Positions 17,122-26,876 of a stretch of DNA of 64,000 bases are shown in pieces. The notes beneath the pieces are model-generated. The model did no database searches and was not told the origin of the DNA. It was given only the letters and a program-made list of their open reading frames with translations. How positions within the stretch are numbered: position 1 is the stretch's first letter; each line of letters opens with the position of its first letter. The DNA comes from Alteribacillus sp041949975 (GTDB lineage: Bacteria > Bacillota > Bacilli > Bacillales > Marinococcaceae). Made by a program: the position numbers and the translations under genes. The stretch is from NCBI RefSeq assembly GCF_041949975.1, contig NZ_JBHFQG010000011.1, forward strand, positions 1 through 64,000, given 5' to 3'.

Positions 17122-20085
17122 TTGTCTGAAAAAGTTACAGTAAAAGTGAATAATGAAGAGAAAAAGGGACGGGCTGATCAATCGATTCTTCAACTGCTTT
17201 CCGATAACAATGAAGAAGTTCCAAATGTTTGCTATCATCCAAGCCTGGGGCCAATCGAAACGTGCGATACTTGTATAGTTGAAGTGAACGGCGAGATGGT
17301 GAGGTCTTGTTCAACAAAAATAAAAGATGGCGATCTTATTAATACCACTTCTTCTCATGTTAGAGAAGCCCAAGTAATAGCAATGGATAGAATCCTTTAT
17401 AACCATGAATTATATTGTACGGTTTGTGACTATAATAACGGGGGATGTGAAATACATAACACCGTTAGAGATATGAAACTTAGTCATCAGAACATCCCAT
17501 TCGAGTTCAAACCATATGAAATTGACGACTCAAACCCATTTTACCGGTATGACCCGGACCAATGTATTTTGTGCGGACGATGTGTAGAGGCTTGTCAAGA
17601 CGTACAAGTTACGGAAACCTTGACGATAGACTGGGAAAGAGAACGGCCGCGGGTCATTTGGGATAATGATGTCCCTATCAATGAGTCATCCTGTGTTTCT
17701 TGCGGGCACTGCTCTACCGTTTGTCCTTGTAACGCTCTAATGGAAAAATCCATGGTAGGAGAAGCCGGTTACATGACGGGTATTGATCAAGAAACACTGC
17801 GTCCAATGATAGAAATTACAAAAGACGTCGAAACAGGGTACGGCTCTATTTTGGCACTTTCAGATATGGAAGCATCTATGAGAGAAAACCGCATTAATAA
17901 AACGAAAACCGTTTGTACGTATTGCGGGGTAGGCTGCAGTTTTGACGTATGGACAAAAGGAAGAGACATTTTAAAAGTTGATCCGCAAATAGAGGCTCCA
18001 GCTAACAGCATTTCAACGTGCATAAAAGGCAAATTCGGATGGGATTATGTAAACAGTGAAGAGCGTCTTACAAAGCCACTTATCAGGCGCGGGGAAGAAT
18101 TTCACGAAGCAACGTGGGAAGAGGCCTTAAGTCTAATTAAAGACAAGTTTACCGAGATTAAAGAAAGAGACGGCGCCAATGCTTTAAGTTTTATTAGTTC
18201 ATCTAAATGTACTAATGAAGAATCATATCTTATGCAAAAATTAGGACGTGCGGTAATAGGAACAAACAATATCGATAATTGTTCGAGATACTGCCAGTCC
18301 CCTGCAACTGCCGGGTTGTTCCGTACGGTTGGCCACGGAGGCGATGCTGGTTCCATTAAGGATATAGAAATGGCTGAGCTTGTAATCACAGTAGGTTCAA
18401 ATACAGCCGAATCTCACCCTGTTCTTGCAACTAGGGTGAAAAGCTCCCATAAGCTTCGTGGCCAAAAACTAATTGTAGCCGATTTGCGCAAGCACGAAAT
18501 GGCAGACAAGTCGGATTTATTTATTAGTCCTAACTCAGGTACAGATCTGATTTGGCTTTCTGCGGTTACAAAGTATATGATTGATCAAGGATGGGCAGAT
18601 GAGAATTTTATTCAAAACAACGTGAACGGCCGGGAAGTCTACGTGAAGTCTTTAGAAAAATTTACCCTTGATTACGCCGAGGAGGCCACGGGAGTTAATA
18701 AAGAAACTCTAATAAAAATAGCGGAAATGATTCATGAGGCTAAAACGACGGCGATATTATGGGCCATGGGTGTGACGCAGCATGTTGGCGGAAGTGATAC
18801 AAGCACTGCGATTTCAAATTTACTGCTTGCTACTGGAAATTATCGACGTCCAGGAGCAGGGGCTTACCCGCTTAGAGGTCATAATAATGTCCAGGGAGCA
18901 AGTGATTTTGGAAGCATGCCGGATCGAATGCCGGGCTACGAATTTGTAGCTGATGAAAAAGTGCGGAAAAAGTATAAAGAAGCATGGGGAGTCCCGCTTC
19001 CAACCGATGATGGTATGAATAATCATGAAATGGTAGATGCAATTCATGAAGGAAAGCTGAAGTCCATGTATTTAAAAGGTGAAGACATGGGTGTGGTGGA
19101 TTCGAATATTAACTATGTTCAGGAGGGATTTGAAAAACTTGAGTTTTTTGTCGTACAAGATGTGTTTTTGAGCCAAACAGCAAAATTTGCAGATGTTGTG
19201 CTTCCGGCTAGTCCTAGTCTTGAAAAAGATGGTACGTTTACAAATACAGAACGAAGAATCCAGCGCATTTACAAAGCATTAGACCCGCTTGGTGATTCTA
19301 AACCGGATTGGGAAATCATAAGAGATGTAGCTAATGCTCTCGGAGCCGATTGGAATTATACACATCCAAGTGAAATTATGGAAGAAGCTGCGGGATTAGC
19401 AGATATTTTTACTGGTGTTGCGTATGAACGGCTGGAAGGATATGATAGTTTGCAATGGCCGGTGGCTCCCGATGGAAAAGATACTCCAATACTATTTCTG
19501 GAGGATTTCCCTTTTGAAGATGGAAAAGCACAGTTTTATCCCGTAGATTGGACTGAGTCTGTCCATTATGATGAGCAGTATGATCTTCATGTCAACAATG
19601 GCCGTTTACTTGAGCACTTCCATGAAGGAAATATGACTTATCAATCAAAAGGAATAAAAAGCAAAGTGCCCAAAGCGTTTGTAGAAGTCTCTCCAGAGCT
19701 TGCAAAGGAAAGAGATCTCACAGACGGAACGCTGGTAAGGCTGCAATCTCCTTATGGCTCTGTAAAAATTGAATGTCTTATAACCGACAGGGTGAGCGGA
19801 AAAGAAGTTTATATACCATTGAATGATAATAATGAAGCAGCTGTGAATCGTTTAACAAGCAGTTATGCAGATAAAGATACAGATACTCCTGCTTATAAAG
19901 AAGTGAAAGTAAAAATGGAAAAATTACAGGAAACTGGAGACTCTCCGCTTCCTACAATAAATCATCGTTATGGAAATCCGCAGCCACAAATAGGCGTTCA
20001 AGTCCATAAAAAGTGGGAACGTGAAGAATATGATTTCCCAGGTGATCTGGTGAAAAGGAGAGTTAAAAATGGCAAAAGCAATTGA
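17122..20085 (+). CDS. fdhA: Formate dehydrogenase alpha subunit with N-terminal ferredoxin domains
   Basis: The protein has 987 residues, as for B. subtilis YrhE/YjgC. The N-terminal [2Fe-2S] domain has Cys37, 48, 51 and 63. Then come a His/Cys cluster region (CTVCDYNNGGCEIHN), two [4Fe-4S] motifs (CILCGRCVEAC near 147; CVSCGHCSTVC near 190) and the catalytic domain cluster CTYCGVGCSF near 265. The metal ligand is Cys391 in SRYCQSPATAGL, a Cys variant of the selenocysteine enzymes, followed by Gln instead of the usual His. It oxidises formate to CO2. The TTG start at 17122 follows AAAGGGGGAG. It overlaps the DUF1641 gene by 17 bp. Confidence 0.92.
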   Translation: MSEKVTVKVNNEEKKGRADQSILQLLSDNNEEVPNVCYHPSLGPIETCDTCIVEVNGEMVRSCSTKIKDGDLINTTSSHVREAQVIAMDRILYNHELYCTVCDYNNGGCEIHNTVRDMKLSHQNIPFEFKPYEIDDSNPFYRYDPDQCILCGRCVEACQDVQVTETLTIDWERERPRVIWDNDVPINESSCVSCGHCSTVCPCNALMEKSMVGEAGYMTGIDQETLRPMIEITKDVETGYGSILALSDMEASMRENRINKTKTVCTYCGVGCSFDVWTKGRDILKVDPQIEAPANSISTCIKGKFGWDYVNSEERLTKPLIRRGEEFHEATWEEALSLIKDKFTEIKERDGANALSFISSSKCTNEESYLMQKLGRAVIGTNNIDNCSRYCQSPATAGLFRTVGHGGDAGSIKDIEMAELVITVGSNTAESHPVLATRVKSSHKLRGQKLIVADLRKHEMADKSDLFISPNSGTDLIWLSAVTKYMIDQGWADENFIQNNVNGREVYVKSLEKFTLDYAEEATGVNKETLIKIAEMIHEAKTTAILWAMGVTQHVGGSDTSTAISNLLLATGNYRRPGAGAYPLRGHNNVQGASDFGSMPDRMPGYEFVADEKVRKKYKEAWGVPLPTDDGMNNHEMVDAIHEGKLKSMYLKGEDMGVVDSNINYVQEGFEKLEFFVVQDVFLSQTAKFADVVLPASPSLEKDGTFTNTERRIQRIYKALDPLGDSKPDWEIIRDVANALGADWNYTHPSEIMEEAAGLADIFTGVAYERLEGYDSLQWPVAPDGKDTPILFLEDFPFEDGKAQFYPVDWTESVHYDEQYDLHVNNGRLLEHFHEGNMTYQSKGIKSKVPKAFVEVSPELAKERDLTDGTLVRLQSPYGSVKIECLITDRVSGKEVYIPLNDNNEAAVNRLTSSYADKDTDTPAYKEVKVKMEKLQETGDSPLPTINHRYGNPQPQIGVQVHKKWEREEYDFPGDLVKRRVKNGKSN

Positions 20086-20587
20086 AAAAATAAAAAAAGT
20101 AGAAGTAAGTGAAGAGGAAAAACGAGAACAAGATCTTAAAGAAATTGAAAATGCATTAATAGAAAACAAGGATGCCATTCTGCAAACGGTGGACATAATC
20201 CATCATGCTGAAGAAAAAGGGCTCCTTTCTATGCTTAATGGTTTAATTAGTGAAGGAGATCAAGTGCTTCATGTTTTAGTAGAAGCAGTCAATAAACCTG
20301 AAAACACAAATGCTATGAGGAATTTACTTTTAATGCTGGGCACATTTGGCCTTATTAATGTTAAACAGCTCGAACCCTTGTTATTGAAGGTGAACGCTGG
20401 AATGTCCCGAGTAGCAGAAAATACTGATACGGAGAAAAAGACTGGCTATTTAGAATTAGCACGTTCCTTAAAGGACCCAGAAGTAAACCGCGCCCTAACA
20501 TTATTACTGTCTTTTTTAAAAGGAATGGGGCAGCAAACAGAAGAAAAAATGGAAAATATAGAAAAACAGCCAGACCAAAAAGTTTAA
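20069..20587 (+). CDS. DUF1641 formate dehydrogenase-associated protein
   Basis: The product has 172 residues, mostly helical and soluble, with the DUF1641 pattern: ENALIENKDAILQTVDIIH, GLLSMLNGLISEGDQVL, NTNAMRNLLLMLGTFGLIN and LARSLKDPEVNRALTLLLSFLKGMG. It equals the YrhD/YjgD partner that follows YrhE/YjgC in B. subtilis. It overlaps fdhA by 17 bp, so the two are translated together and it is probably a structural or electron-transfer partner of FdhA. Confidence 0.85.
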   Translation: MAKAIEKIKKVEVSEEEKREQDLKEIENALIENKDAILQTVDIIHHAEEKGLLSMLNGLISEGDQVLHVLVEAVNKPENTNAMRNLLLMLGTFGLINVKQLEPLLLKVNAGMSRVAENTDTEKKTGYLELARSLKDPEVNRALTLLLSFLKGMGQQTEEKMENIEKQPDQKV

Positions 20588-20611
20588 ATATATACTCAAA
20601 GCTTTTTAAAC

Positions 20612-20652
20612 AGGTTGGGGATTCAAGATTCTTGAATTTTCAGCCTTTTTTT
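20612..20652 (+). terminator. Intrinsic terminator of the fdhA operon
   Basis: An imperfect stem formed by AGGTTG..GATTCAAGA (20612-20629) and TCTTGAAT..CAGCCT (20630-20646) precedes a T run. Confidence 0.75.
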
Positions 20653-20803
20653 ATGGGTAATTTCTTAAATAGGGACGCAGAATTACAAAAAAAGACATTC
20701 AATTATTTTTACAAGAGCAAGCCGTTAAGAAAAAAACGTTATACGGTATAGGAAAGAGCAGGATGGGGCAGGGGGTCATTCATCTTTTTTTTATCAGTTT
20801 TAA

Positions 20804-20827
20804 AACAGTCCGGTGGCCTGTTTTTTT
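20804..20827 (+). terminator. Second small hairpin with T-tract
   Basis: AACAG (20804-20808) plus CC pairs with GG plus CTGTT (20818-20822), then seven T. It follows about 150 bp with no named gene. An open frame around 20690-20880 (LQEQAVKKKTLYGIGKSR) has no good start codon, so a small transcript here is only a possibility. Confidence 0.5.
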
Positions 20828-20907
20828 AGTTAATAAAACAGTGGAAGAGGGTATACTTTTACTAAAAGTTCCACGTTAAATAAAGGGCTAAGAAAGAAAG
20901 GATGTGA

Positions 20908-21216
20908 TTGAGAGTGAGCAAAAATAATATTCAGGCTTATTTTTTCAGTGAAAATGATGCCGAAAGCGTGAAAATTAAACTGCAAAAATTGAAAGCAGAT
21001 CATGTATTGGCAGATACGATTCCAGAGGATACTGATTTTTCTGTACTTGTCCCATTGAATACGACAGGGACAACAGGTGGTGCAGCAGGAATTGTACCAG
21101 AACCGTTAAAAATTCAAAATGACGATGATGAAAAAGGAGCTCATTTAAGAGAAGCAGCTAACCATAAAGTCAGTCAGCTGAATCATATACTGCAATTTGA
21201 AATAGATGAAAATTAA
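20908..21216 (+). CDS. Small conserved-looking protein, function unknown
   Basis: The product has about 100 residues. The N-terminal half resembles small stress-protein folds in layout (YFFSENDAESVKIKLQKLKA then an acidic VLADTIPEDTDFSVLVP), followed by a Gly/Thr-rich loop TTGTTGGAAG and a charged C-terminal helix. Start: TTG at 20908 or GTG at 20914; AAAGGA precedes both. There is no signal peptide or membrane helix. I cannot assign a family. It is monocistronic, with a terminator downstream. Confidence 0.6.
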   Translation: MRVSKNNIQAYFFSENDAESVKIKLQKLKADHVLADTIPEDTDFSVLVPLNTTGTTGGAAGIVPEPLKIQNDDDEKGAHLREAANHKVSQLNHILQFEIDEN

Positions 21217-21565
21217 ATAGGGGAAGCAGTAAAGATAATTAAAGAAAATGACGGTTATATGGATAAATCCACTTTACAATAAAATGAAGGCGCCAGCTGA
21301 AGGCGCCTCTTTTGATGTCTAGTATGCCTTGATATGTGACTGCTTTCATACTTTTCACCTCTAACATTTATTAAAAAAACATGAGTTAACTTTGCCTGTC
21401 TAAATTATTTTTTAAACATGGCTACGTTGCTATTAAGGGAGATTAAGTAACCCTTGTTAAGGCATTCTATATGAAATCCTTTCCTAAATGTAAAAGTATT
21501 ATGTTATTGGTTAAAAAGCTGTTACAATTAGAAACGTTATTCAGCTAAGAAAAGGAGACACAAAG
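21217..21565. other. Intergenic spacer
   Basis: Apart from the terminator at 21288-21313 the stretch is AT-rich, with scattered promoter-like hexamers. I see no gene or structured RNA. Confidence 0.5.
21288..21313 (+). terminator. GC-rich intrinsic terminator
   Basis: AGGCGCC (21288-21294) and GGCGCCT (21302-21308) form a 7-bp GC-rich stem followed by CTTTT. Confidence 0.75.
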
Positions 21566-22552
21566 TTGAGGTATAAAAAGTTAGGAAACAGCGGAATCAT
21601 TGTTTCAGAGCTTTGTTTAGGAACAATGACTTTTGGAAAAGGAACGTCTGAAAAAGATGCAGTCCGAATGATTCATCAATTTTTAGATAACGGGGGCAAT
21701 TTTATAGACACAGCCGATGTATATGTTGGGGGAAAATCAGAAGAAATAGTTGGACAGGCCATTCAAGATAGGCGTTCTGAAGTAGTGCTGGCTCCAAAAG
21801 TTCGAATGAAAGTAGGGGAAAACCCTAATGATGCCGGTTATTCACGTAAACGTATTATGGAAGGCGTCGAACAAAGTCTCGAGCGTTTGAAAACAGATTA
21901 CATAGATCTATATCAGCTGCATGTTTGGGATCACCCACTCCTATTGAAGAAACACTGCGGACTCTTGATGACTTAATTACTTCTGGAAAAGTTAGATATA
22001 TAGGTTGTTCTAATTTTTTAGCTTGGTAGTTAATGAAATCTTTATCTATTAGTGAAAAGAAAAATTTTGCTAAATTCATTACGATTCAGCCTCAATACAG
22101 CTTGCTGCATCGGGAAATGGATAGGGAAATGCTCTCTTTATGTAAAGAGGAAGGGATAGGAATTTTGCCTTGGGCTCCGCTTGGAGGCGGATTTTTAACA
22201 GGAAAATACGATTCACCCCATAAGCCAGATGAAGAATGGCGGCTGGTTACGGCAGGTCCAGGCGAATATTATTGGGAGAATAAAGCACTGGAGAGAAACT
22301 TCATTATACTTGAAAAAGTAAAAAAGATAGCAGATGAAATTAAAAAAACACCAGCTCAGGTGGCACTAAACTGGCTTCTAATAAAAGAAGGCATTACCTC
22401 TCCAATATCAAGAACCTTCGAGCAATTTGAAGAAAATATGAAATCTGTTGGCTGGCAGCTAAGCGAGGAGCACTTTAAGAACTTGATGAGATTAGTACGT
22501 TGTCTCCTGAATATCCAAATCGCTTTATTGAAAAATTTAAAAGAGTCCTATA
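21566..22552 (+). pseudogene. Aldo/keto reductase, decayed
   Basis: The N-terminal part (TTG start after AAGGAG) is a clear AKR: RYKKLGNSGIIVSELCLGTMTFG, DTADVY with the catalytic region, and LERLKTDYIDLYQLHVWD. A single-base shift near 21931 changes frame. The lost frame then reads LRTLDDLITSGKVRYIGCSNF to a TAG at 22027-22029 where Gln is expected. The frame reopens from 22033 (QPQYSLLHREMDREML, GILPWAPLGGGFLTGKYD), and another shift near 22480 breaks the last 25 codons. There are at least three lesions, so no functional NADPH-dependent reductase can be made. Confidence 0.88.
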
Positions 22553-22581
22553 ATACAAGTGGTGAGAAGGGGCATCCCTTC

Positions 22582-22934
22582 TCATTTTTCGTTGGTCCAC
22601 TCTTTTATTAAAGGTCCGTCTTTCCCATATACTGGATCATATTCAGGCAGAGGAACTTTTTTAATCTCTTCCAAAGCTTTTGGTCTTTCCTGTGGATCTT
22701 CTGTTTTAAGATTGTAATTCATCCCGTTCGGGTAGGCGCCAGTGATTCGAAAGTCAAAGCTAGAGCTCATTTTTTTGTGGCCGGTACCTGCCGGAAGAAC
22801 GAGAACGTCTCCTGCTTGCAGATCAAAAGTAGTACCTTTTTTGCCGCCTAGTTTAATGCGGGCTGAACCTTTCAAAATTCCTAAAATCATGAGAATTGCT
22901 GTGATAGTGATGATAGTCTAAAACATCTCCTGTC
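22582..22934 (-). pseudogene. YjlB-like cupin protein, N-terminally deleted
   Basis: The C-terminal half of a YjlB-type cupin is readable: LGILKGSARIKLGGKKG, GDVLVLPAGTGHK, FRITGAYPNGMNYNL, and LPEYDPVYGKDGPL near the end. The metal-binding YHHYHSNSH segment lies just upstream, but in another frame (shift near 22893). Everything before it is missing, and the reading continues directly into UvsE-like sequence. This is a deletion remnant. Confidence 0.8.
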
Positions 22935-23800
22935 TGCTTTATCTTTTTGTTTCGCTTCTACCATCATATCTACCGATTGACCGCATTGAGCTAGAATAAA
23001 ATCAAGGTCCACATAAACCGCATGACTTTTATAGGCCGCTTCTGCGCTTCTGATTTTGGAGAAGAAACATGAATTTTTGGGGGATGCGGAGTATGTTCCC
23101 ACGTCTTAAACATGCGAGGTAAAATGGTTTCAAGCTTTTCTGATGGGTGGCGGTTTGCCTTATAGTGATGGTAATCAAACATACATGGGTTCTTTTCCTT
23201 TTCACAAATATCTAATACCTCAGAAGCCTGTATAGGTTTTATCATCAATTTCTAATGTCATTTGTTTTTTTATATAAAGGGGAAGCTGCTGCGGGTTGGT
23301 ATGAAAGCGGTCAACAGAAGATTTTTTGTCACCATAAGCTCCACCGACATAAATATTAATACTTGCTTCTTTAGATAAATTCATGGCATCAAGCAAACGA
23401 TAATGATACTTCATATCTTTTATGGCATTGGTGGTAACATGTGGCTTATCGCTTGTGAAAAGTGCAAATTGGTTAGGGTGAAAGCTTGTTCGAATGCCAT
23501 GCTGCTTAGCCAGGTCTCCAATTTCTTTATAGATGGAGATAAAAGGGGAAAGATAATCCCATTCGACATCCTGATGAGTAGCAAGAGGAACGATCGATGA
23601 GGAAAAACGGTAAAGTTTTATTCGTGTGCAATATTAAAATGAAGCGCACAAAGTGTATCCTCTAAATATTTCTTTGTAATGTCATAAAGAGCCGCTTTTC
23701 TTTCATCACTATTCATTTTCTTCCACCTGGCAAATGTCAGCGTTTTAGCCGGTGAAGCATTCCAGAGAGCAGTGGCGTGAGATACATAATCGAGTCGTAT
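22935..23800 (-). pseudogene. uvsE: UV damage endonuclease UvsE/UvdE, decayed
   Basis: UvsE family pieces occur in order in several frames: YVSHATALWNASPAKTLTF (near 23790-23730), CALHFNIAHE, a block with GDLAKQHGIRTSFHPNQF, RLLDAMNLSKEASINIYVGG, NPCMFDYHHYKANRHPSEKL, WEHTPHPPKIHVSSPKS and DMMVEAKQKDKA. Frames change at least four times, no good start codon is seen at the upstream end, and the C-terminus is fused to the cupin remnant. UvsE nicks DNA 5' to UV photoproducts; this copy is dead. Confidence 0.85.
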
Positions 23801-23802
23801 GA

Positions 23803-24096
23803 TTATTGTTTATTCATTTCCTTAGATACAACATGAGCAAGCTCAGCGTTGCCAAATAAAGAGAGCACTTCAAGTAAAGTATCATCTGCTATATCTTCAG
23901 ATTCCTCTTTTGGAACTGTCAAATCAATAGCTTGCTCTAAAGCAGGAGTGTTTTCCTGCCCGGGATAGGCTTGGAAATACAGATCATGCGGATCGAGATC
24001 ATGATTTATACACCATTGGGCAAAAACCAAAATCATCATTTTTTCATCCTGTTGGTAGCTTTTAATAATTTTGTCTTCCATATTTTTCTTATCCAT
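23803..24096 (-). CDS. Conserved hypothetical protein upstream of the uvsE remnant
   Basis: The product has 97 residues. It is acidic and helical, starting MDKKNMEDKIIKSYQQDEK, with MILVFAQWCINHDLDPHDLY and TVPKEESEDIADDTLLEVLSLFGN. It has the look of a Bacillaceae conserved protein but I cannot name it. The ATG at 24096 (nine bases after AGGAAGG) is preferred to the one at 24105, which abuts the site. It would have been the first gene of a leftward operon with uvsE. Confidence 0.65.
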   Translation of the reverse strand: MDKKNMEDKIIKSYQQDEKMMILVFAQWCINHDLDPHDLYFQAYPGQENTPALEQAIDLTVPKEESEDIADDTLLEVLSLFGNAELAHVVSKEMNKQ

Positions 24097-24228
24097 ATAA
24101 AACATCCTTCCTGAGCTTTTCCAACAATTCTATATTAAAGGACAATGTGTTCCTTTTACAATTCACACTATTCTTTTTCTCATAATCCCCTTAACACTGA
24201 GGCATAGTAAAAAGACGGGGGGATGAGA

Positions 24229-25413
24229 ATGAAAAGGCTCCGTTATATGTTATCGCTTATGATACTGTCTTCGATACTTTTACCTGGGACTGCTTTAGTG
24301 TTTTCTGATGAAGCGCAGGTTTTGGCGTTAAAAAACAAAACGGTCAGGTTTGAAGACGACAATGAACTTACCCTTTTTAAAGAATCTCATGCAACGCTTG
24401 ATTTTCATTTTTTAGACGTAGGGCAGGGAGACAGTACATTGGTAGTTTCTGATACCGGTGCAGCTATGTTAATAGATGGAGGGCAACCGGATCATGGTAA
24501 AGAAATTGTACGTTATCTAAAAAATGCAGGCATTGAAAAATTGGAATGGGTTGTAGCGACACATCCGGATATAGACCATATAGGTGGTCTAGTAGAAGTA
24601 TTAAAAAAGGTAGAAGTTGAAAATGTATTAGACAGCGGAAGAGAACACAATACAAAAACGTATAAAAAGTATAGGAATATAGTTAAAGAGAAGAATATTA
24701 ACTTTTTTGTAGCGGAAGAAGGAGAAATGTTAAACACAAACCTGGCAAACAGAGTAAAGGTGCTAAATAGCTATTCAGATAATGATGTGCGCAATGATTC
24801 TTCTATTGTTCTTCATATCACTTATGGTGATACCGCTGTATTACTCACAGGCGACGCAACCGTCGTAAATGAAAAGGAAATGATGAATAAATATGACGTT
24901 GAAGCAGACATTATTAAAGTAGCTCATCATGGGTCTGCCACTTCCACCGGGGACTTATTTATACAAAAAGTAGATCCTGAGATAGCTATTATTCCTTATG
25001 ATAAAAGTAATGCATTCGGCCATCCAAACGTCGGGGTAGTAAATCGTTTAAGAAACACTGGAGCCGATATTTATACAACTGAAAATTCCAGTCATATTAT
25101 AGTTTCTTTAGATATGGAAAATATTTATACTTCAAAAAAACCATGGAATGGAAAAGGAAGAAGCTTCCCGACTCCGGTACCAAGAGTTTATATGTCAGAT
25201 GAGAAAACCAATGACCTTTCTAAACCGATAAACATTAATACTGCTTCAAAAAAGGAACTAGCAAAACTTCCTCATGTAAGCCCTGTCATAGCAGAAATGG
25301 TGATAGAGTTTCGAGAAGAAAACGGCCCGTTTAAGACCAAAGAAGAATTAATCCTTGTAAGCGGTATTGGCGAATATTCATATAATAAAATAAAAAAATT
25401 CATAACGATTTAA
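24229..25413 (+). CDS. Secreted ComEC-like MBL-fold hydrolase with C-terminal HhH domain
   Basis: The product has about 394 residues. A signal peptide (1-27, KRLRYMLSLMILSSILLPG) is followed by a ComEC/Rec2-type metallo-beta-lactamase domain: FHFLDVGQGDSTLV, THPDIDHIGGL (HxDxDH ligands), a VLLTGDA metal ligand and VAHHGSATSTGD. The last 60 residues are a ComEA-like helix-hairpin-helix module (INTASKKELAKLPHVSP, VSGIGEYSYNKIKKF). The combination suggests an extracellular nuclease or phosphodiesterase that contacts DNA, possibly for nutrient or DNA uptake. There is no membrane channel domain. Confidence 0.85.
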   Translation: MKRLRYMLSLMILSSILLPGTALVFSDEAQVLALKNKTVRFEDDNELTLFKESHATLDFHFLDVGQGDSTLVVSDTGAAMLIDGGQPDHGKEIVRYLKNAGIEKLEWVVATHPDIDHIGGLVEVLKKVEVENVLDSGREHNTKTYKKYRNIVKEKNINFFVAEEGEMLNTNLANRVKVLNSYSDNDVRNDSSIVLHITYGDTAVLLTGDATVVNEKEMMNKYDVEADIIKVAHHGSATSTGDLFIQKVDPEIAIIPYDKSNAFGHPNVGVVNRLRNTGADIYTTENSSHIIVSLDMENIYTSKKPWNGKGRSFPTPVPRVYMSDEKTNDLSKPININTASKKELAKLPHVSPVIAEMVIEFREENGPFKTKEELILVSGIGEYSYNKIKKFITI

Positions 25414-25515
25414 ACAAACCTGCCCTCTAATTTTTTTCTCCTAAAACTGGTTATTTATTTTCTGTTAAATAAATACGGTTAATATAAGAAGAAAAATTTA
25501 TTGGAGGACGAGTCT

Positions 25516-26805
25516 GTGCAAATACATGTAGTTGCACCTGGTGAATCCCTATGGGTCATCGCTCAAATGTATAACGTTCCTTATGACACGATTGCAGAGG
25601 CAAACCAGCTTCCTAACCCTGACCAGTTAGTAGTAGGTCAAGCGCTTGTTATTCCGCTTGAAGGGCGTATTCATTGGGTCCAGCCGGGAGAAAACGTTTG
25701 GCATGTTAGTCAACGCTATAAAATACCTGTAGAACATATATTGAGAAGTAATAGACTGCCTTTTCCACAATATATTCCAACAGGCTATCCGCTGCATATT
25801 TTAAATGAATTCAGACAAAAACCATCGGTAGATGTTGGAGCTTATATTGATCTCGAAATAACAGGGGAAGACTCACCGGCAGTAGTCAATGATATCGGTG
25901 AACATTTAACGTTTTTACAAGTGTTCAGCTATCAAATGAACTATGATGGAACTCTCACTCCTATAGATGATCAAGCAATTATTAATACTGCTTATGAAAA
26001 TAAGATTGTACCGTTAATGGTGATTACAAACATTGAAGACGGAGGGTTCAGTACAGAGCTTGCTACTACTGTTTTAGCTAGTGACGACCTGCAGAACAAA
26101 CTTCTCGATGAAGCGATTGCTATTATGGATGAAAAAGGATATTTAGGGTTGGACTTTGATTTGGAGTATTTAGGAGCCGAAAATAAAGAGCGTTATAACA
26201 ATTTAATGAGAAAAGCCAAAGAACGACTAGATGAAAAGGGATATTTCTTATCAAGCGCTCTTGCTCCTCAAGTCGAACCAGGCATGCCGGGCGTGTTATA
26301 TGAAGGGCATGATTTTGCAGCTCATGGGGAATTCGCAGACTTTGTATTTCTTATGACGTATGAATGGGGATGGACAGGAGGTCCTCCTATGGCAGTCGCT
26401 CCAATTAATGAAGTAAGACGAGTTATTGAATATGCCGTTTCTGTCATGCCCAGGGATAAAATTATGATGGGTATTCCGTTGTACGGGTATGACTGGACTT
26501 TGCCTTACGTAGAAGGAGAGACACAAGCCGAGTCTATCGATCATCAACAAGCCATTCAGTTAGCCCTTAAATATAATGCAGCTATAGAATATGATGAAGA
26601 AGCTCAGTCTCCATTTTTTAGGTATTACGATGAAGAAGGACGAGAGCACGAAGTATGGTTTGAAGATGCAAGAAGCATTCAAGCTAAGTTTGATCTCATT
26701 AAAGAATTTAATTTACGAGGATTTTATTACTGGGTACTTGGCTGGGAATTTCCGCAAAATTGGCTCCTTTTAGAATATAATTTTAATGTAAATAAGAGAA
26801 TATAA
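25516..26805 (+). CDS. LysM-GH18 spore cortex-lytic-type hydrolase (YaaH/SleL-like)
   Basis: The protein has about 429 residues, the length of B. subtilis YaaH. Two N-terminal LysM repeats (about 3-46, 51-96) bind peptidoglycan. The GH18 barrel (about 105-420) has the catalytic motif LGLDFDLEYLG near residues 211-218, FLMTYEWGW, and a C-terminal FYYWVLGWEFPQNW. These enzymes cleave muramic-delta-lactam cortex fragments during germination or sit in the spore coat. The GTG start at 25516 lies seven bases after GGAGGA; the upstream TTG overlaps it. Confidence 0.9.
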   Translation: MQIHVVAPGESLWVIAQMYNVPYDTIAEANQLPNPDQLVVGQALVIPLEGRIHWVQPGENVWHVSQRYKIPVEHILRSNRLPFPQYIPTGYPLHILNEFRQKPSVDVGAYIDLEITGEDSPAVVNDIGEHLTFLQVFSYQMNYDGTLTPIDDQAIINTAYENKIVPLMVITNIEDGGFSTELATTVLASDDLQNKLLDEAIAIMDEKGYLGLDFDLEYLGAENKERYNNLMRKAKERLDEKGYFLSSALAPQVEPGMPGVLYEGHDFAAHGEFADFVFLMTYEWGWTGGPPMAVAPINEVRRVIEYAVSVMPRDKIMMGIPLYGYDWTLPYVEGETQAESIDHQQAIQLALKYNAAIEYDEEAQSPFFRYYDEEGREHEVWFEDARSIQAKFDLIKEFNLRGFYYWVLGWEFPQNWLLLEYNFNVNKRI

Positions 26806-26876
26806 GGAAAACGTATGAAATTAAATGATAAGAACATATTAAGGGTGACAACACTACAAGGAGGTAGATGGAAGAA

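Noticed and set aside
20690..20880. Open frame encoding LQEQAVKKKTLYGIGKSR
   Set aside because: No ATG, GTG or TTG start with an RBS is present. The sequence crosses a terminator hairpin, so coding is not supported.
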